Shown here: piece after piece, positions 52,796 through 64,000 of the stretch
Layout: each line of letters opens with the position of its first letter
Position numbering within the stretch: the stretch's first letter is position 1
Program-made: the position numbers and the translations under genes
The notes under the pieces: generated by a model
What the model was told of the DNA's origin: nothing
Databases searched by the model: none
The model's input: only the letters and a program-made list of their open reading frames with translations
NCBI GenBank assembly: GCA_030248215.1
Contig: JASANG010000880.1
Coordinates: 17,816 to 81,815, forward strand
Origin: Enoplolaimus lenunculus
Taxonomy: Eukaryota; Nematoda; Enoplea; Enoplida; Thoracostomopsidae
DNA length: 64,000 nucleotides
Direction: 5' to 3'

Positions 52796-54074
52796 TTAAG
52801 GTATTTTAGCATCTGACGTTGTCCATCCTACATCCCTAAGCCGCGACTGGCGTTTTCTTGTTCAGTGTTGTATGTCTGATTGACATTAATGTTTTAATCG
52901 TTACACGAATCGGATTCTCGTAAGACACCAGGCATATATCTACAATTTTCGACCCGTTTCAGTTTGAGGCCCAGGTGCATCAACAGGGGTAGCGAGACTG
53001 TGCCCACCCCCCGATAATTAGAAGTAGCATTTGGGGTTGAATGCTATAAAAGTATAAAAGCATAGGTTTTGTTCGCTTATTGACCTGTGGTGTAGGCAAA
53101 CTTTCGAATGGGTGCTGTGGGAATTTCATTTCGTTTAGTCTAAATAGCTCATTTGGCTAAATACTAAACGTCGAATCAATGGCTTGGTTTCTGAAACCGT
53201 ACTTAAGCACGACTTTATACTTAAAAGTATGTGGTAAGCATTTTTACGTAATCAATTTAACGTTTTTACAAGCGTGCTTAAGTGTAAATAGTTGTAATTG
53301 AGCAAGTTTGATGGGTTACAGGCTATCAGTTCAGGTGGGTTATCGTTGGTCCATCTGAGAAAGCAGAATTAAGACTTCTTTGTGATTCAGTTTTGGCTTA
53401 AAATTCGTTTTTGTAAAAAAATAAGCATTTGCTTAAATCGGCGACTTTAATAATTACGTATCAGCATAACTTAAGTAAATACTTAAGCGAGATTTCGGAA
53501 ACTCAGCCAATATTTCCTTGTTTCCTTTGTGCATAGCGGTTAACTTTTGTGTCAAACTTCAGACCATTTGTGTGTTCTAAGATAAAGGAAATTTGGTAAA
53601 AGAATCATTTTTTATAACCATAGAGTGTGATTAGGGTACCCTTGGTGCTCCCTGTTGATCTCGGGCCCGTAGCCAATGGGGGGCCAGGTTTTCAGTGTTA
53701 GGGTAGGGTTAATGAGCGGCAATTTTGAAAATTGTCCCGCGTTAACCCAACCATATGACGTTTTTTGTGCGCAGCGTAGAAATGATATTGTGAACGCTGC
53801 ATTATGGTAAAATCAGAACATTTTAAGAAGACGTAATATTTTTATTACAATTTTGTTTGTATACTATTTGTATTTAGTTGCTCATAGTGTACTCTATAAG
53901 GCAAAGGGTTAATCTATAATAACTTTAGCCCCATATCGGCTTCAAGGATGTGGGATGTAGACCCAGTCAACATGAAAAAATTGTTCATAATGAACCTAGA
54001 CAGTGTTAAACTTTTCTGAGCAGCAGTTGGAAATTCTGCTGACTAGTAATCGATATTATTAATGCTAGAACGCC
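52796..54074. other. mostly unassigned sequence
   Basis: A family B scrap at 53862-53912 (ttgtatttagttgctcatag). Otherwise nothing recognised. Confidence 0.4.
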
Positions 54075-54240
54075 TCCACATACGTATTTTGAGCAGCATT
54101 CCAACTGTTGTAATGATTGTTTCATATACGATATCAGACATCATATATAAATGCAAATTGGAACGCGTTCTTTAAAAGTTTTGTAAAAAATATTTTAGTG
54201 TTGCAAATTTGCTACCACGTTGACTTGTATTCTTTATAAA
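54075..54240 (-). repeat. repeat J copy
   Basis: Reverse complement of 34450-34620 by eye. Confidence 0.7.
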
Positions 54241-54487
54241 ACGTACAAACTCATTTGTATCAGTGCACATTATAAAATACGCAAATTCAGGATGAACAAA
54301 TTCGAAAGCTTGGAAACAAGAATTTTACGAACGGATCCGGATCCGCATCCGCCGGTGTAAAGTCCAGAATTCAACATCCACAATTTATGCAACATCCGCC
54401 TACGTAACATCACTATTTCTTTTTTCGCTAAACATTGATAAGACATATCACTTTATATCCCCCTGTATACACCCATGATACCAGTTA

Positions 54488-54640
54488 GGGTGCCGCTATA
54501 CTTATCCTACGTCACCGTACGTCACGATACGGTATCGTACGTCTGTAATTCACGTAGGATACCGCACGATGACGTTCGGTGACGTCCGACGTCGAACGTC
54601 ATCAAAAGTATGACGTCATCGTTAATATAGCAAGTGTTCC
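54488..54640. mobile_element. family F foldback
   Basis: AGGGTGCCGCTATACTTATC ... gacgtcatcgttaatatagca; cgtacgtctgtaattcacgt centre. Confidence 0.8.
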
Positions 54641-54793
54641 TATCTATAGAAGAAATGTTTTTTTCCTAATTGTCTAATTTTGATGTATTGAATATATTTG
54701 TTTTCGTAAACATATCAATGCCTGCACTTTTTTTAAACGCCAAGAATGTTGCATATCAACGGTTGCAGTAATTTTTACATTTAATTACCCGTA

Positions 54794-55001
54794 TTATTCT
54801 CAAATGTCTATAGCACCTATCGCCAGCTTGTGATAGTAGCTTTCAAATTGACGAATGGCAATCTTTGAAAATCGGAATATTTTTCAGATTTAGTTTACTC
54901 AACTTCTGTGCGAATTTTGAGATCGGCAACTATAAGGTGTTCGTGGAGTTTGGTAACCTATCATTAAACTGGTGACAGGTGCTGTACGCATTTGAGAATA
55001 T
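54794..55001. mobile_element. family K foldback MITE
   Basis: TATTCTCAAATGTCTATAGC and inverted gctgtacgCATTTGAGAATA ends; AGCACCTATCGCCAG / CTGGTGACAGGTGCT arms. Confidence 0.88.
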
Positions 55002-55541
55002 GGGCCAATATTTCAGCCCTGTCGCGCACGAATTCAATTTTGCTCAAATTCTACTCGTTTGCGTTTGTTTCAAAATTATTTCAAATTTTGTCAGATTTTG
55101 GCAGTTAATTTTATGGGTAAATTTAGGTTTAGACTTAGGCTGACGACTGCTACAAACGTGTTGACGTGACCGGAATTTTAAAAATCCAGTAAAGCTTAAA
55201 GTGAGATTGACAGGGTTGAAATTTAGTTTAGATTAGACTTGTATGATGTATTCAAGGGCGCAGCTACCGGGCGGCCACTGTTCAAACTTTTCCTTATAAT
55301 TTTGTCTACAGTTTGTTGAATTTTATCAGTTGGTGCCTTGACAAACGTACCTTTGAAATTTTATATGACTTAACCCCCTTTTCTAAACTCCAGGATGCGC
55401 CCTGGACGTATTTATAATCATTGCAATTGTATGTAATACATTTTGGCCCATTGCATATGACAGCCAATTATATAATTTTATAAGGACCGGCTAAAAATTA
55501 CGTCATAGGCCCGAATTGAGAGCTTGTTAAGGTATTTAGGC
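55002..55541. other. unassigned sequence
   Basis: No gene or repeat family recognised. Confidence 0.4.
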
Positions 55542-55543
55542 CC

Positions 55544-55730
55544 ATGTAAAGATCAGTGGCGGAACGTTTTTCTGTAGATCTAAAATAGAGTTAAAGCTTA
55601 AGCTTTAGACAATTTGTTTTGCTTAGGCTTAGGCTTAGGTTTAAGCTCATTCTTACGCTTATATTTAGACTTTAGGCTTCGGTTTAGGAATATGCTTATA
55701 TTACTGTTCTGCCCGTGTTCTATACGTTGA
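55544..55730 (-). mobile_element. family A MITE
   Basis: cccatgtaaagatcagtggc ... cgtgttctatacgttgacc. Confidence 0.85.
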
Positions 55731-55982
55731 CCGTCGTTTAAATTTGATAGTTACCATAAGTTAAATTAACAAATTAAAATCGTTCTTATCATTGAAGCAA
55801 AGATGGACTAATGCAGAAAGGAACAATAGAAATTAAGTTCGGCCGTTGGAGAATTGCGATTGGTTCTCCAATTAGCCAATGAATTACTTTCACAGATGCA
55901 AGCTTGTGCAGCTTGAGTCTGTTTTAAAATGAGAAATTTCCGGGGTACAGAATTTACATTTTATTTTTTCTCGATATTTTGT

Positions 55983-56070
55983 GGCCAATCTAAAGAACAG
56001 TGGCGGAACAGTATTATAAGCATGTTACTAAGCCTAAACATAAGCCTAAGCCAAGCAAAAAATTATTTTC
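55983..56070 (+). mobile_element. family A MITE, 3' truncated
   Basis: ggccaatctaaagaacagtg, aagcatgttactaagcctaa. Confidence 0.75.
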
Positions 56071-56552
56071 CTTCGATATTTTGTCAAGACACAATGATTG
56101 CTGGCAATGTTTAGTTGAGGCTTTGTGTCTTTGAGTTTAGCAAGACTGTTTACAAACCCGTAGCCAACTCAACGTGCTAATGTTTGAAAGACAAAATTCG
56201 TAGGCGCATGCAGTTGATTTCTTAGTACTATTACACGAGGGGCATAACTTTTCTAGGGTGCCAAAATTTTTCCAGGCGGAGATGGACTAAGATTTAATAT
56301 GTATCGCGTGCCGGGTACATTCTTTTCTACTCCAAAATGGACCAAAGATACAGTCGGGGGCGTGGGCCTCCAAAGGCCGAAGTGGGGCGGATTTTGAATT
56401 TTTGCTATTAAATTTAATTGCATAATGTCAAATTTTGTTTGTTTGTGATCTCTATTCTGTGATGTATTTACTTAATCCATTCATTATCTTATTCTTGTTA
56501 TGATCTTCAAAGTATTTAAATATTAAAAGTTAACACTGATTGCTTTCAATCG

Positions 56553-56701
56553 AGGGCCAATGTAAAGATCAGGGGCGGAATGTTCTTCTGTGAGACTACA
56601 ATAGAGTAGCCTTAAGCTTTAGACTAATTTTTTGCTTGGATTAGGCTTAGGCTTAGGCTAACATTTAGGAATATGCTCATTCTTACGCTTTTCATGGACC
56701 A
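56553..56701 (-). mobile_element. family A MITE, short
   Basis: ggccaatgtaaagatcaggg ... cttacgcttttcatggacc. Confidence 0.82.
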
Positions 56702-56854
56702 ACACATGTTTTGGTAGATTTGTGTCCAAATGTGTTGTAGTAACAAGCACCAAATGGCGAAGATGATTGCATTCTATTTTACGCATTTGTCAATGTGAAA
56801 TTGTAAATACACAGCTCCTGCAACTCTGCAAGTTGGGAAACTTATCGCAAATAA

Positions 56855-59800
56855 TGGATAATCTCTCTTAGACAAGAGTGGACAATCTCTCTTAGACAAG
56901 AGTGGATAATCTCTCTTAGACAAGAGTGGATAATCTCTCTTAGACAAGAGTGGATAATCTCTCTTAGACAAGAGTGGACAATCTCTCTTAGACAAGAGTG
57001 GATAATCTCTTTTAGACAAGAGTGGATAATCTCTCTTAGACAAGAGTGGATAATCTCTCTTAGACAAGTTGGACAATCTCTCTTAGACAAGAGTGGATAA
57101 TCTCTCTTGAACAAGAGTGGATAATCTCTCTTGAACAAGAGTGGATAATCTCTCTTAGACAAGAGTGGACAATCTCTCTTAGACAAGAGTGGATAATCTC
57201 TCTTGAACAAGAGTGGATAATCTCTCTTAGACAAGAGTGGACAATCTCTCTTAGACAAGAGTGGATTATCTCTCTTGAACAAGAGTGGATAATCTCTCTT
57301 AGACAAGAGTGGACAATCTCTCTTAGACAAGTTGGACAATCTCTCTAAGACAAGAGTGGATAATCTCTCTTGAACAAGAGTGGATAATCTCTCTTAGACA
57401 AGAGTGGACAATCTCTCTTAGACAAGAGTGAATAATCTCTCTTGAACAAGAGTGGACAATCTCTCTTAGACAAGAGTGGATAATCTCTCTTAGACAAGTT
57501 GGACAATCTCTTTTAGACAAGAGTGGACAATCTCTCTTAGACAAGAGTGGATAATCTCTCTTAGACAAGAGTGGACAATCTCTCTTAGACAAGAGTGGAT
57601 AATCTCTCTTGAACAAGAGTGGATAATCTCTCTTAGACAAGTTGGACAATCTCTTTTAGACAAGAGTGGACAATCTCTCTTAGACAAGAGTGGATAATCT
57701 CTCTTAGACAAGAGTGGACAATCTCTCTTAGACAAGAGTGGATAATCTCTCTTGAACAAGAGTGGATAATCTCTCTTAGACAAGAGTGGATAATCTCTCT
57801 TAGACAAGAGTGACAATCTCTCTAAGACAAGAGTGGATAATCTCTCTTGAACAGAGTGGATAATCTCTCTTAGACAACAGTGGACAATCTCTCTTAGACA
57901 AGAGTGGATAATCTCTCTTAGACAAGAGTGGACAATCTCTCTTAGACAAGAGTGGATCATCTCTCTTAGACAAGAGTGGATAGTCTGCCTGAGACAAGAG
58001 TGGTTAATCTCTCTTAGACAAGAGTGGACAATCTCTCTTAGACAAGAGTGGACAATCTCTCTTAGACAAGAGTGGATGGTCTGCCTGAGACAAGAGTGGA
58101 TAATCTCTCTTAGACAAGAGTGGACAATCTCTATTAGACAAGAGTGGATAATCTCTCTTGAACAAGAGTGAATAATCTCTCTTGAACAACAGTGGACAAT
58201 CTCTCTTAGACAAGAGTGGATAATCTCTCTTAGACAAGTTGGACAATCTCTTTTAGACAAGAGTGGACAATCTCTCTTAGACAAGAGTGTATTACCTCTC
58301 TTGAACAAGAGTGGATAATCTCTCTTAGACAAGAGTGGACAATCTCTCTTAGACAAGTTGGACAATCTCTCTTAGACAAGAGTGGATAATCTCTCTTGAA
58401 CAAGAGTGGATAATCTCTCTTAGACAAGAGTGGACAATCTCTCTTAGACAAGAGTGAATAATCTCTCTTGAACAACAGTGGACAATCTCTCTTAGACAAG
58501 AGTGGATAATCTCTCTTAGACAAGTTGGACAATCTCTTTTAGACAAGAGTGGACAATCTCTCTTAGACAAGAGTGGATAATCTCTCTTAGACAAGAGTGG
58601 ACAATCTCTCTTAGACAAGAGTGGATAATCTCTCTTAGACAAGAGTGGATTATCTCTCTTGAACAAGAGTGGATAATCTCTCTTAGACAAGAGTGGACAA
58701 TCTCTCTTAGACAAGTTGGACAATCTCTCTTAGACAAGAGTGGATAATCTCTCTTGAACAAGAGTGGATAATCTCTCTTAGACAAGAGTGGAAAATCTCT
58801 CTTAGACAAGAGTGGATAATCTCTCTTGAACAAGAGTGGACAATCTCTCTTAGACAAGAGTGGATAATCTCTCTTAGACAAGTTGGACAATCTCTTTTAG
58901 ACAAGAGTGGACAATCTCTCTTAGACAAGAGTGGATAATCTCTCTTAGACAAGAGTGGACAATCTCTCTTAGACAAGAGTGGATAATCTCTCTTAGACAA
59001 GAGTGGATTATCTCTCTTGAACAAGAGTGGATAATCTCTCTTAGACAAGAGTGGACAATCTCTCTTAGACAAGTTGGACAATCTCTCTTAGACAAGAGTG
59101 GATAATCTCTCTTGAACAAGAGTGGATAATCTCTCTTAGACAAGAGTGGACAATCTCTCTTAGACAAGAGTGAATAATCTCTCTTGAACAACAGTGGACA
59201 ATCTCTCTTAGACAAGAGTGGATAATCTCTCTTAGACAAGTTGGACAATCTCTTTTAGACAAGAGTGGACAATCTCTCTTAGACAAGAGTGGATAATCTC
59301 TCTTAGACAAGAGTGGACAATCTCTCTTAGACAAGAGTGGATAATCTCTCTTGAACAAGAGTGGATAATCTCTCTTAGACAAGTTGGACAATCTCTTTTA
59401 GACAAGAGTGGACAATCTCTCTTAGACAAGAGTGGATAATCTCTCTTAGACAAGAGTGGACAATCTCTCTTAGACAAGAGTGGATAATCTCTCTTGAACA
59501 AGAGTGGATAATCTCTCTTAGACAAGAGTGGATAATCTCTCTTAGACAAGAGCGACAATCTCTCTAAGACAAGAGTGGATAATCTCTCTTGAACAGAGTG
59601 GATAATCTCTCTTAGACAAGAGTGGACAATCTCTCTTAGACAAGAGTGGATAATCTCTCTTAGACAAGAGTGGACAATCTCTCTTAGACAAGAGTGGATC
59701 ATCTCTCTTAGACAAGAGTGGATAGTCTGCCTGAGACAAGAGTGGTTAATCTCTCTTAGACAAGAGTGGACAATCTCTCTTAGACAAGAGTGGACAATCT

Positions 59801-60128
59801 CTCTTAGACAAGAGTGGATAGTCTGCCTGAGACAAGAGTGGATAATCTCTCTTAGACAAGAGTGGACAATCTCTCTTAGACAAGAGTGGATAATCTCTCT
59901 TGAACAAGAGTGGATAATCTCTCTTAGACAAGAGTGGACAATCTCTCGTAGACAAGAGTGGATATTCTCTATTAAACAAGAGTGGATAATCTCTCTTGAA
60001 CAAGATTGGATAATCTGTCTTAAACAAGAGTGGATAATCTCTCTTGGGCAAGAGTGGATACTCTCTTCGACAAGAGTGCATAATTTTGTCTTAGACAAGA
60101 GTGGACAATCTCGCTTAAACAAGAGTAT
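56855..60128. repeat. 24-bp minisatellite with higher-order repeats, 3.3 kb
   Basis: Well over 100 units of GAGTGGATAATCTCTCTTAG+ACAA. Variants: GGACAA/GGATAA, TTAGAC/TTGAAC, a short junction ACAAGTTGGACAATC, and GTCTGCCTGAGAC. The short-junction variant recurs at ~359-bp spacing (58352, 58711, 59070; 58521, 58880, 59238). The 57800-58080 block recurs at 59540-59840. Long minus-strand frames arise only because 24 is a multiple of three. Confidence 0.97.
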
Positions 60129-60259
60129 GCAACTCGTTTGGTACCGAACGGAACCAAATGTACCTGCGAGCGTTGGTTTTTTGCGTAATTCCTCTTATTT
60201 TGATGTTAAGAAGTAGCCCACATTTACTACACAGTAAATATTGGCTTCACCGAACAAAC

Positions 60260-60443
60260 GGCCAATGTTACTTTTAGGGACGTAACAGTAGATTAAGCGT
60301 ATTCTTAAGCCTAAGCCTAAACCTAAGCGTTGCAAAAATGTGTTCCTAAGCATAAGCCTAAGCAAAAAATTGTAATCTAGAAGCTAAACCTACTCTTTTA
60401 TAGACCCACTGCAAACCTGGGCGCCGCTTAAAGTAACATGAGC
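60260..60443 (+). mobile_element. family A2 MITE
   Basis: ggccaatgttacttttaggg ... cttaaagtaacatgagcc. Confidence 0.88.
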
Positions 60444-60682
60444 CCTATTAAAGATGCTAACTGAGAATTTCCGCCATGAATATCCCGTATGGCCGGCCGT
60501 TACAATTCATTTTGTCGTTTTTAGAAAACCAAGTTTAGCTATTTTTCACGTCACAAACGTCGTATACTAAGATTACTGTTCAGCTAATTACCAAATATCC
60601 GGATAAATGCAACGCGAAATATATCCGATTTTTTTGTAAAATTAAAGTTAAAAAGACAACAAATCCGTCCGTATTTTGGAAA

Positions 60683-60690
60683 TATAAAAG
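60683..60690 (+). promoter_or_regulatory. TATA box of the secreted-peptide gene
   Basis: TATAAAAG about 135 bp before the ATG at 60818. It predicts a transcription start near 60713, just before a short 5'UTR intron (60726-60797: GG|gtaagcc ... gggttttag|TTTAAC). Position and spacing are inferred. Confidence 0.5.
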
Positions 60691-60817
60691 CGACGAGAAT
60701 TTAGTTCAAAATTTCAAATTGTCGGGTAAGCCACTGTGTCGACACGTGACGTATCAGTATTGGTATTTTTAAATTTTCTCTATTGGACGGGTTTTAGTTT
60801 AACAAACCTTGAAAGTC

Positions 60818-63621
60818 ATGAATCGGTTGATTATTACGTTTGCCGTTCTGAGTACGCTGGTTGTTCTGGTAAGTCACGTTTTTATCGTTTGCGCAACATC
60901 CTGAAAACAGTGTACACTGCAAAAAAATGGTGAGTCAAATTGACTCTGTCGGAAATAGACTTTTCCTGACTACACAAACTGAGTCAAATTCGACTCCACC
61001 AAAGTCAAATTCGACTCCATCAAAGTCAAATTCGATTCACAATGTCGCACGTTTGTCACTGACGGAGTCGAATTTGACTCAGTTTGCGTAGTCAGGAAAA
61101 GCCTATTTCCGAGAGAGACAATTTGACTCACCATTTTTTTCAGTGTACGCAATTAACGGCTGGATATTGAAAATTTTTTGCATATTTGTACTTCTCGTGA
61201 CCGGTCTTGGCCAATGTCAAGAACAGGGGCGGAACAGTATTATACGCATATTCCTGAGCGTAAGCCAAAGCCAAAACCTACAGGAAAGCTTTCCGTTTCT
61301 GATCTTTAGATGGGCCTGTGTCTCGACGAAACGTTTTAAACGTTTTCTGGCTGCTTCTTTGGACCAAAAACAATTTTCTTTGTAAACAAGTTAAACTTTA
61401 TTTGGAATCAGACGTAGCTTGCGGTGCCGAGTTGAATGTTGACCAAAAATTTTACAATCAGACAACTCATTTACTCGACCCGACAGCACAAGTGTTGATT
61501 GCGTTTCAACACCAAATTCACCATTATTTGTTTAAACTTAACTCCACAAGCTGCGTTAAATGCTGTAGCAGTTTGAATGATTTTCGATAAAAAATGGGGC
61601 CAATGTTACTAAGCGTATTCCTAAGCCTAAGCCTAAACGTTGCAAAAAATGTGATCCTAAAGCCTAAGCCTAAACCTAAGCCTAAGCCTAAGCAAAAAAT
61701 TGTAATCTAGAACCTAAACGCAACTCTTTTATGCATCCACCAGAAACCTGGGCGCTGCTTAAAGTAACATGGGCCAAAAATGGTTTTCAGTTGCTTTGAA
61801 CTGGAAAATTGTAGCAGTTAAAAATGTTGAAAAGGTCAAATTATGTTCAGTTGAACAAGTTGCATTTGTGACAAATGCAAATATGCAAACCATTTGAAAC
61901 GACCGGCCTTGTTTGGGACAAACCGCCTGCGGGCGAATACTTGCGAGAAAACATACTAAATTGTTTTACAAAGCCATACGACAAATGAAACATTCAACTT
62001 CCGGCGGAGCGTCTACGTGCAACGGCGGATCCACAAATAACTGACAGAGGGGCGGGCTGGCAAAATTTATGAGTTGGTCGAATACGTATGCGTCAGTTTT
62101 CGGAAAAAGAAAAATCAATGACCTTACCATTTTATTACAAAAAACATTTTCGACGGGGATCCATAGAATGGAATATATACATGCTATTACAGAACGAATT
62201 ATCATGTAGCAGCAGTATAAGCATATTCCTAAACCTAAACCTAAGCAAAAAATTAGTTTAAAGCTTAAGCTTACTCTGTTGCATTCCAACACAAAAACGT
62301 TCCACATCTTTACATGGACCATATTGTATATTTAAGAAGTAATTTTTGAAAACACAGTGTTCTGTGTTTTAGGCTTTCGACGTATCATTTGAATTCCATG
62401 CTTTAAATTCTGAATTTTTTAAGAAATATGGGACTTAAAATTTCTATTAACGAATGTTGCAAATTCAAAACTTTATGATACAAATCTTTAACACAATCAA
62501 GTCTAAAATATACTACATAAGTTTTGTTGGCGTACACGTTTTAGAAAATAGAAATCGCTCAGGATATCATTTTGAATTCGGGGATTTAAATTTCGATCAT
62601 GATCCCAAGCTTTACAACCTAAGATATATGTCTGAGGGTTGCGCTATGCTTTACTCTGCAGGATGTCGTCGCACGCGTCGCTATGCATTTCGGCCCATGT
62701 ATAGAACAGGGCCGGATCGTTTTCCGGCGAGCCTGTAATAGAGTCAGTTTAAGCTTTAGGTAGAGTAACTTTGTGCCTTAGGCTTAGGAATAGGCTCATC
62801 CGTACACTTAGGCTTTTAGGCTAAGGCTTAGGCGTAGGCTTAGGCTTCGGAATATGCTTATACTACTGTTCCGGCCCTGTTCTATACATTGACTTGCATT
62901 TCTAATAAAAATAATGTTAAAATCTATTTGACGGCGCGCAGCGGCGTTCAGAACGTACGTCCAGCATAGCGCAACCTGAACAGTGGCGCTATACTGATCG
63001 TACGATACACAACCGTCCGACGTCGTCTGTCACCGACTGACGCACGATAACGGGCGGCGTCGGACGTCATCAAAAGTATAGCGCCACCCTAATACGTAAA
63101 CTAAGTTTACGTTCAAGTTTGGGTATTAGATGAAACCCAAATTTGAGAGTACAAAAACGCTACACTTTTAGTGATTTGATTTTAACTGAGAATGAGTTGG
63201 ATCCACTCACACAAGTCTGACGTCTGAATTAGGTCTTTCAGAAGTCAGAATTTTGAATTGATTGAACTCGTTCTAAGTTAATCAACTTACCCGGAATTAA
63301 ATCATCTCAGAGCGAGTTTATTGTTTCATGATGTTAACTCACAAATGACCGGAAATACCGTTCGCTCAGTTGCTTATTAATCAACTCATTGGAATTTACA
63401 GTGTATTATAGGCGATGTGTCAACCAGTCTATCCGGATAGCAGCTCAGAAGGAGGCGACGGTCAAAGTTCAGAAGAAACCGGACCAGATTATCCGAACTA
63501 TGGATTTAATGGTAACGGAAATCGTGGGCGCAATGACCAAAATGGTCGCAACCAGGGTCAAGGAACGGGAAACAATCGTGGCCGGAATGGCAACAACAGA
63601 TTCCGCAACGGGGGCAAATGA
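60818..63621 (+). CDS. small secreted Gly/Asn/Arg-rich peptide, two coding exons
   Basis: Coding exons 60818-60868 and 63412-63621 (261 nt, 86 aa). The first encodes MNRLIITFAVLSTLVVL, a hydrophobic signal-peptide core, with donor CTG|gtaagt in phase 0. The second follows acceptor tgtattatag and reads AMCQPVYP, an acidic Ser/Glu/Gly spacer, then a basic low-complexity tail rich in G, N and R (GNGNRGRN, NNRGRNGNNRFRNGG) before TGA. The join places a plausible signal-peptidase site around LAMC/QPVYP. The ~2.5-kb intron is filled with at least seven repeat insertions. The protein is not recognised; the layout resembles small secreted defence or matrix peptides, but that is only a guess. The splice model is inferred. 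Confidence 0.55.
60915..61145. mobile_element. family C palindromic MITE in the peptide-gene intron
   Basis: CACTGCAAAAAAATGGTGAG ... caccatttttttCAGTG with TA on both sides. Confidence 0.93.
61208..61316 (+). mobile_element. family A MITE, short core
   Basis: ttggccaatgtcaagaacag ... gatctttagatgggcc. Confidence 0.82.
61391..61590 (+). CDS. possible unassigned exon inside the secreted-peptide intron
   Basis: After an ag at 61389-61390 an open frame reads VKLYLESDVACGAELNVDQK and on to a stop, with four cysteines near the end (SCVKCC). It must be entered in phase 1, so it does not fit the phase-0 signal-peptide frame. It would fit the overlapping frame of exon 60798-60868 (reading VDYYVCRSEYAGCS). 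It could be an alternative exon, a relic, or chance. Confidence 0.2.
61598..61775 (+). mobile_element. family A2 MITE with perfect 8-bp duplication
   Basis: GGCCAATGTTACTAAGCG ... aagtaacatGGGCC, flanked by AAAAATGG (61590-61597 and 61776-61783). Confidence 0.96.
62020..62165 (+). repeat. family H repeat
   Basis: aacggcggatccacaaataa, ggggcgggctggcaaaattt, ccttaccattttattacaaa. Confidence 0.6.
62205..62322 (+). mobile_element. family A MITE, 5' truncated
   Basis: gcagcagtataagcatattc ... catctttacatggacc. Confidence 0.75.
62634..62981. mobile_element. family F foldback interrupted by family A
   Basis: gagggttgcgctatgcttta on the left, gtacgtccagcatagcgcaac on the right. Confidence 0.88.
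62692..62894 (-). mobile_element. family A MITE nested in family F
   Basis: GGCCCATGTATAGAACAGGG ... ctgttctatacattgact, flanked by TGCATTTC (62684-62691 and 62895-62902). Confidence 0.93.
62983..63095. mobile_element. family F foldback, compact copy
   Basis: agtggcgctatactgatcgt ... aaaagtatagcgccaccct. Confidence 0.9.
63160..63403. mobile_element. family D MITE ending 8 bp before a splice acceptor
   Basis: tacacttttagtgatttgat ... ctcattggaatttaCAGTG; the peptide-gene acceptor tag ends at 63411. Confidence 0.82.
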
Positions 63622-63684
63622 ATGCCAAGAAGTGTGTAACAAAACGAAGTCGTCTAGAAATCTTTAGACCTTAACCAATTCGGC

Positions 63685-63889
63685 TAATATAAAGAACAGG
63701 GGCGGAACAGTATTATAAGCTTATTCATAAGCATATTCCTAAGCCTAAGCCTAAATTTTAGCGTAACAATGAGCATATTCCTAAGCCTAAGCCTAAGCCT
63801 AAGCTAAGCAAAAAAATTAGTCTAAAGCTTTAGCTTACTCTATTCTAGTCCCACAGAATAACGCTCCGCCTCTGATCTTTACATGGGCC
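63685..63889 (+). mobile_element. family A MITE downstream of the peptide gene
   Basis: ctaatataaagaacaggggc ... gatctttacatgggcc; core with several CCTAAG units. Confidence 0.88.
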
Positions 63890-64000
63890 ATCAATTAAAC
63901 AAATTTTATTTCTTGACCAAAGATTTTCTCGGTAGGACCAGATAGTACAAAATTTGCCAAACAGAACCAGAATATTTTATGCCGGTTTGTTTCTAAATTC

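Noticed and set aside
56855-60128. Minus-strand open frames up to ~296 codons (HSCLREII-type repeats) as a repeat protein
   Set aside because: The frames exist only because the 24-bp unit is a multiple of three; overlapping frames are equally open, with no start context or non-repeat domain.

Overview
The window is animal nuclear DNA, AT-rich and crowded with short non-autonomous DNA transposons. One gene is recognised with confidence: a vesicular glutamate transporter (SLC17/VGLUT family, EAT-4-like) on the + strand, reconstructed as 14 coding exons from 30678 to 50756 (624 codons, continuous reading phase at every junction). From memory of the family, its sequence is closest in feel to nematode EAT-4 (shared blocks such as [35 protein letters not shown], and Gln/Glu at sites that are Glu/Arg in vertebrate VGLUT2). 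Its splice acceptors are short and of the TTTCAG/TTTTTAG type, and interspersed repeats carry runs of TTAGGC. Together these suggest an ecdysozoan, possibly a nematode or a relative with a repeat-rich genome. This is an inference; a tunicate or another invertebrate is not excluded.

Layout: 1-1672 is most of a foldback element with long terminal inverted repeats. 1673-2760 is a hairpin-rich stretch containing four consecutive stem-loops with one shared core and different but self-complementary arms. 2761-30600 is intergenic: mostly MITEs, simple repeats and a few weak single-exon candidates (best: minus-strand 27605-27910 with a Cys/His motif and 18478-18578 with a signal-peptide-like start). 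30678-50756 is the transporter gene, whose introns hold copies of nearly every repeat family. 50757-56850 is intergenic repeat DNA. 56855-60128 is a 3.3-kb minisatellite of 24-bp units with higher-order structure. 60683-63621 is a probable small secreted-peptide gene (TATA box, short 5'UTR intron, signal-peptide exon, Gly/Asn/Arg-rich final exon).

The repeats fall into about ten families that can be defined from their ends and target duplications: (A) GGCC[CA]ATGTA-ended MITEs with 8-bp duplications and a TTAGGC-rich core, plus a subfamily A2; (B) TTAA-flanked piggyBac-like MITEs that carry a tRNA-like segment; (C) and (D) CACTGCAAAAA- and CACTGTAAATTCC-ended palindromic MITEs, often flanked by TA; (E) a ~450-bp family ending TACTGTAGTGACCCGAAT; (F) GC-rich foldbacks ending AGGGTGGCGCTATA; (G) and (H) ~150-200-bp repeats with no clear ends; a hAT-like CAGGGTGCAACCGG family with 8-bp duplications; and (K) TATTCTCAAATG-ended foldbacks. 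Several insertions into one another give a relative age order. I saw no retrovirus-like, Polinton-like or reverse-transcriptase-bearing element.

The transporter would load glutamate into synaptic vesicles. The secreted peptide gene has no visible functional link to it.
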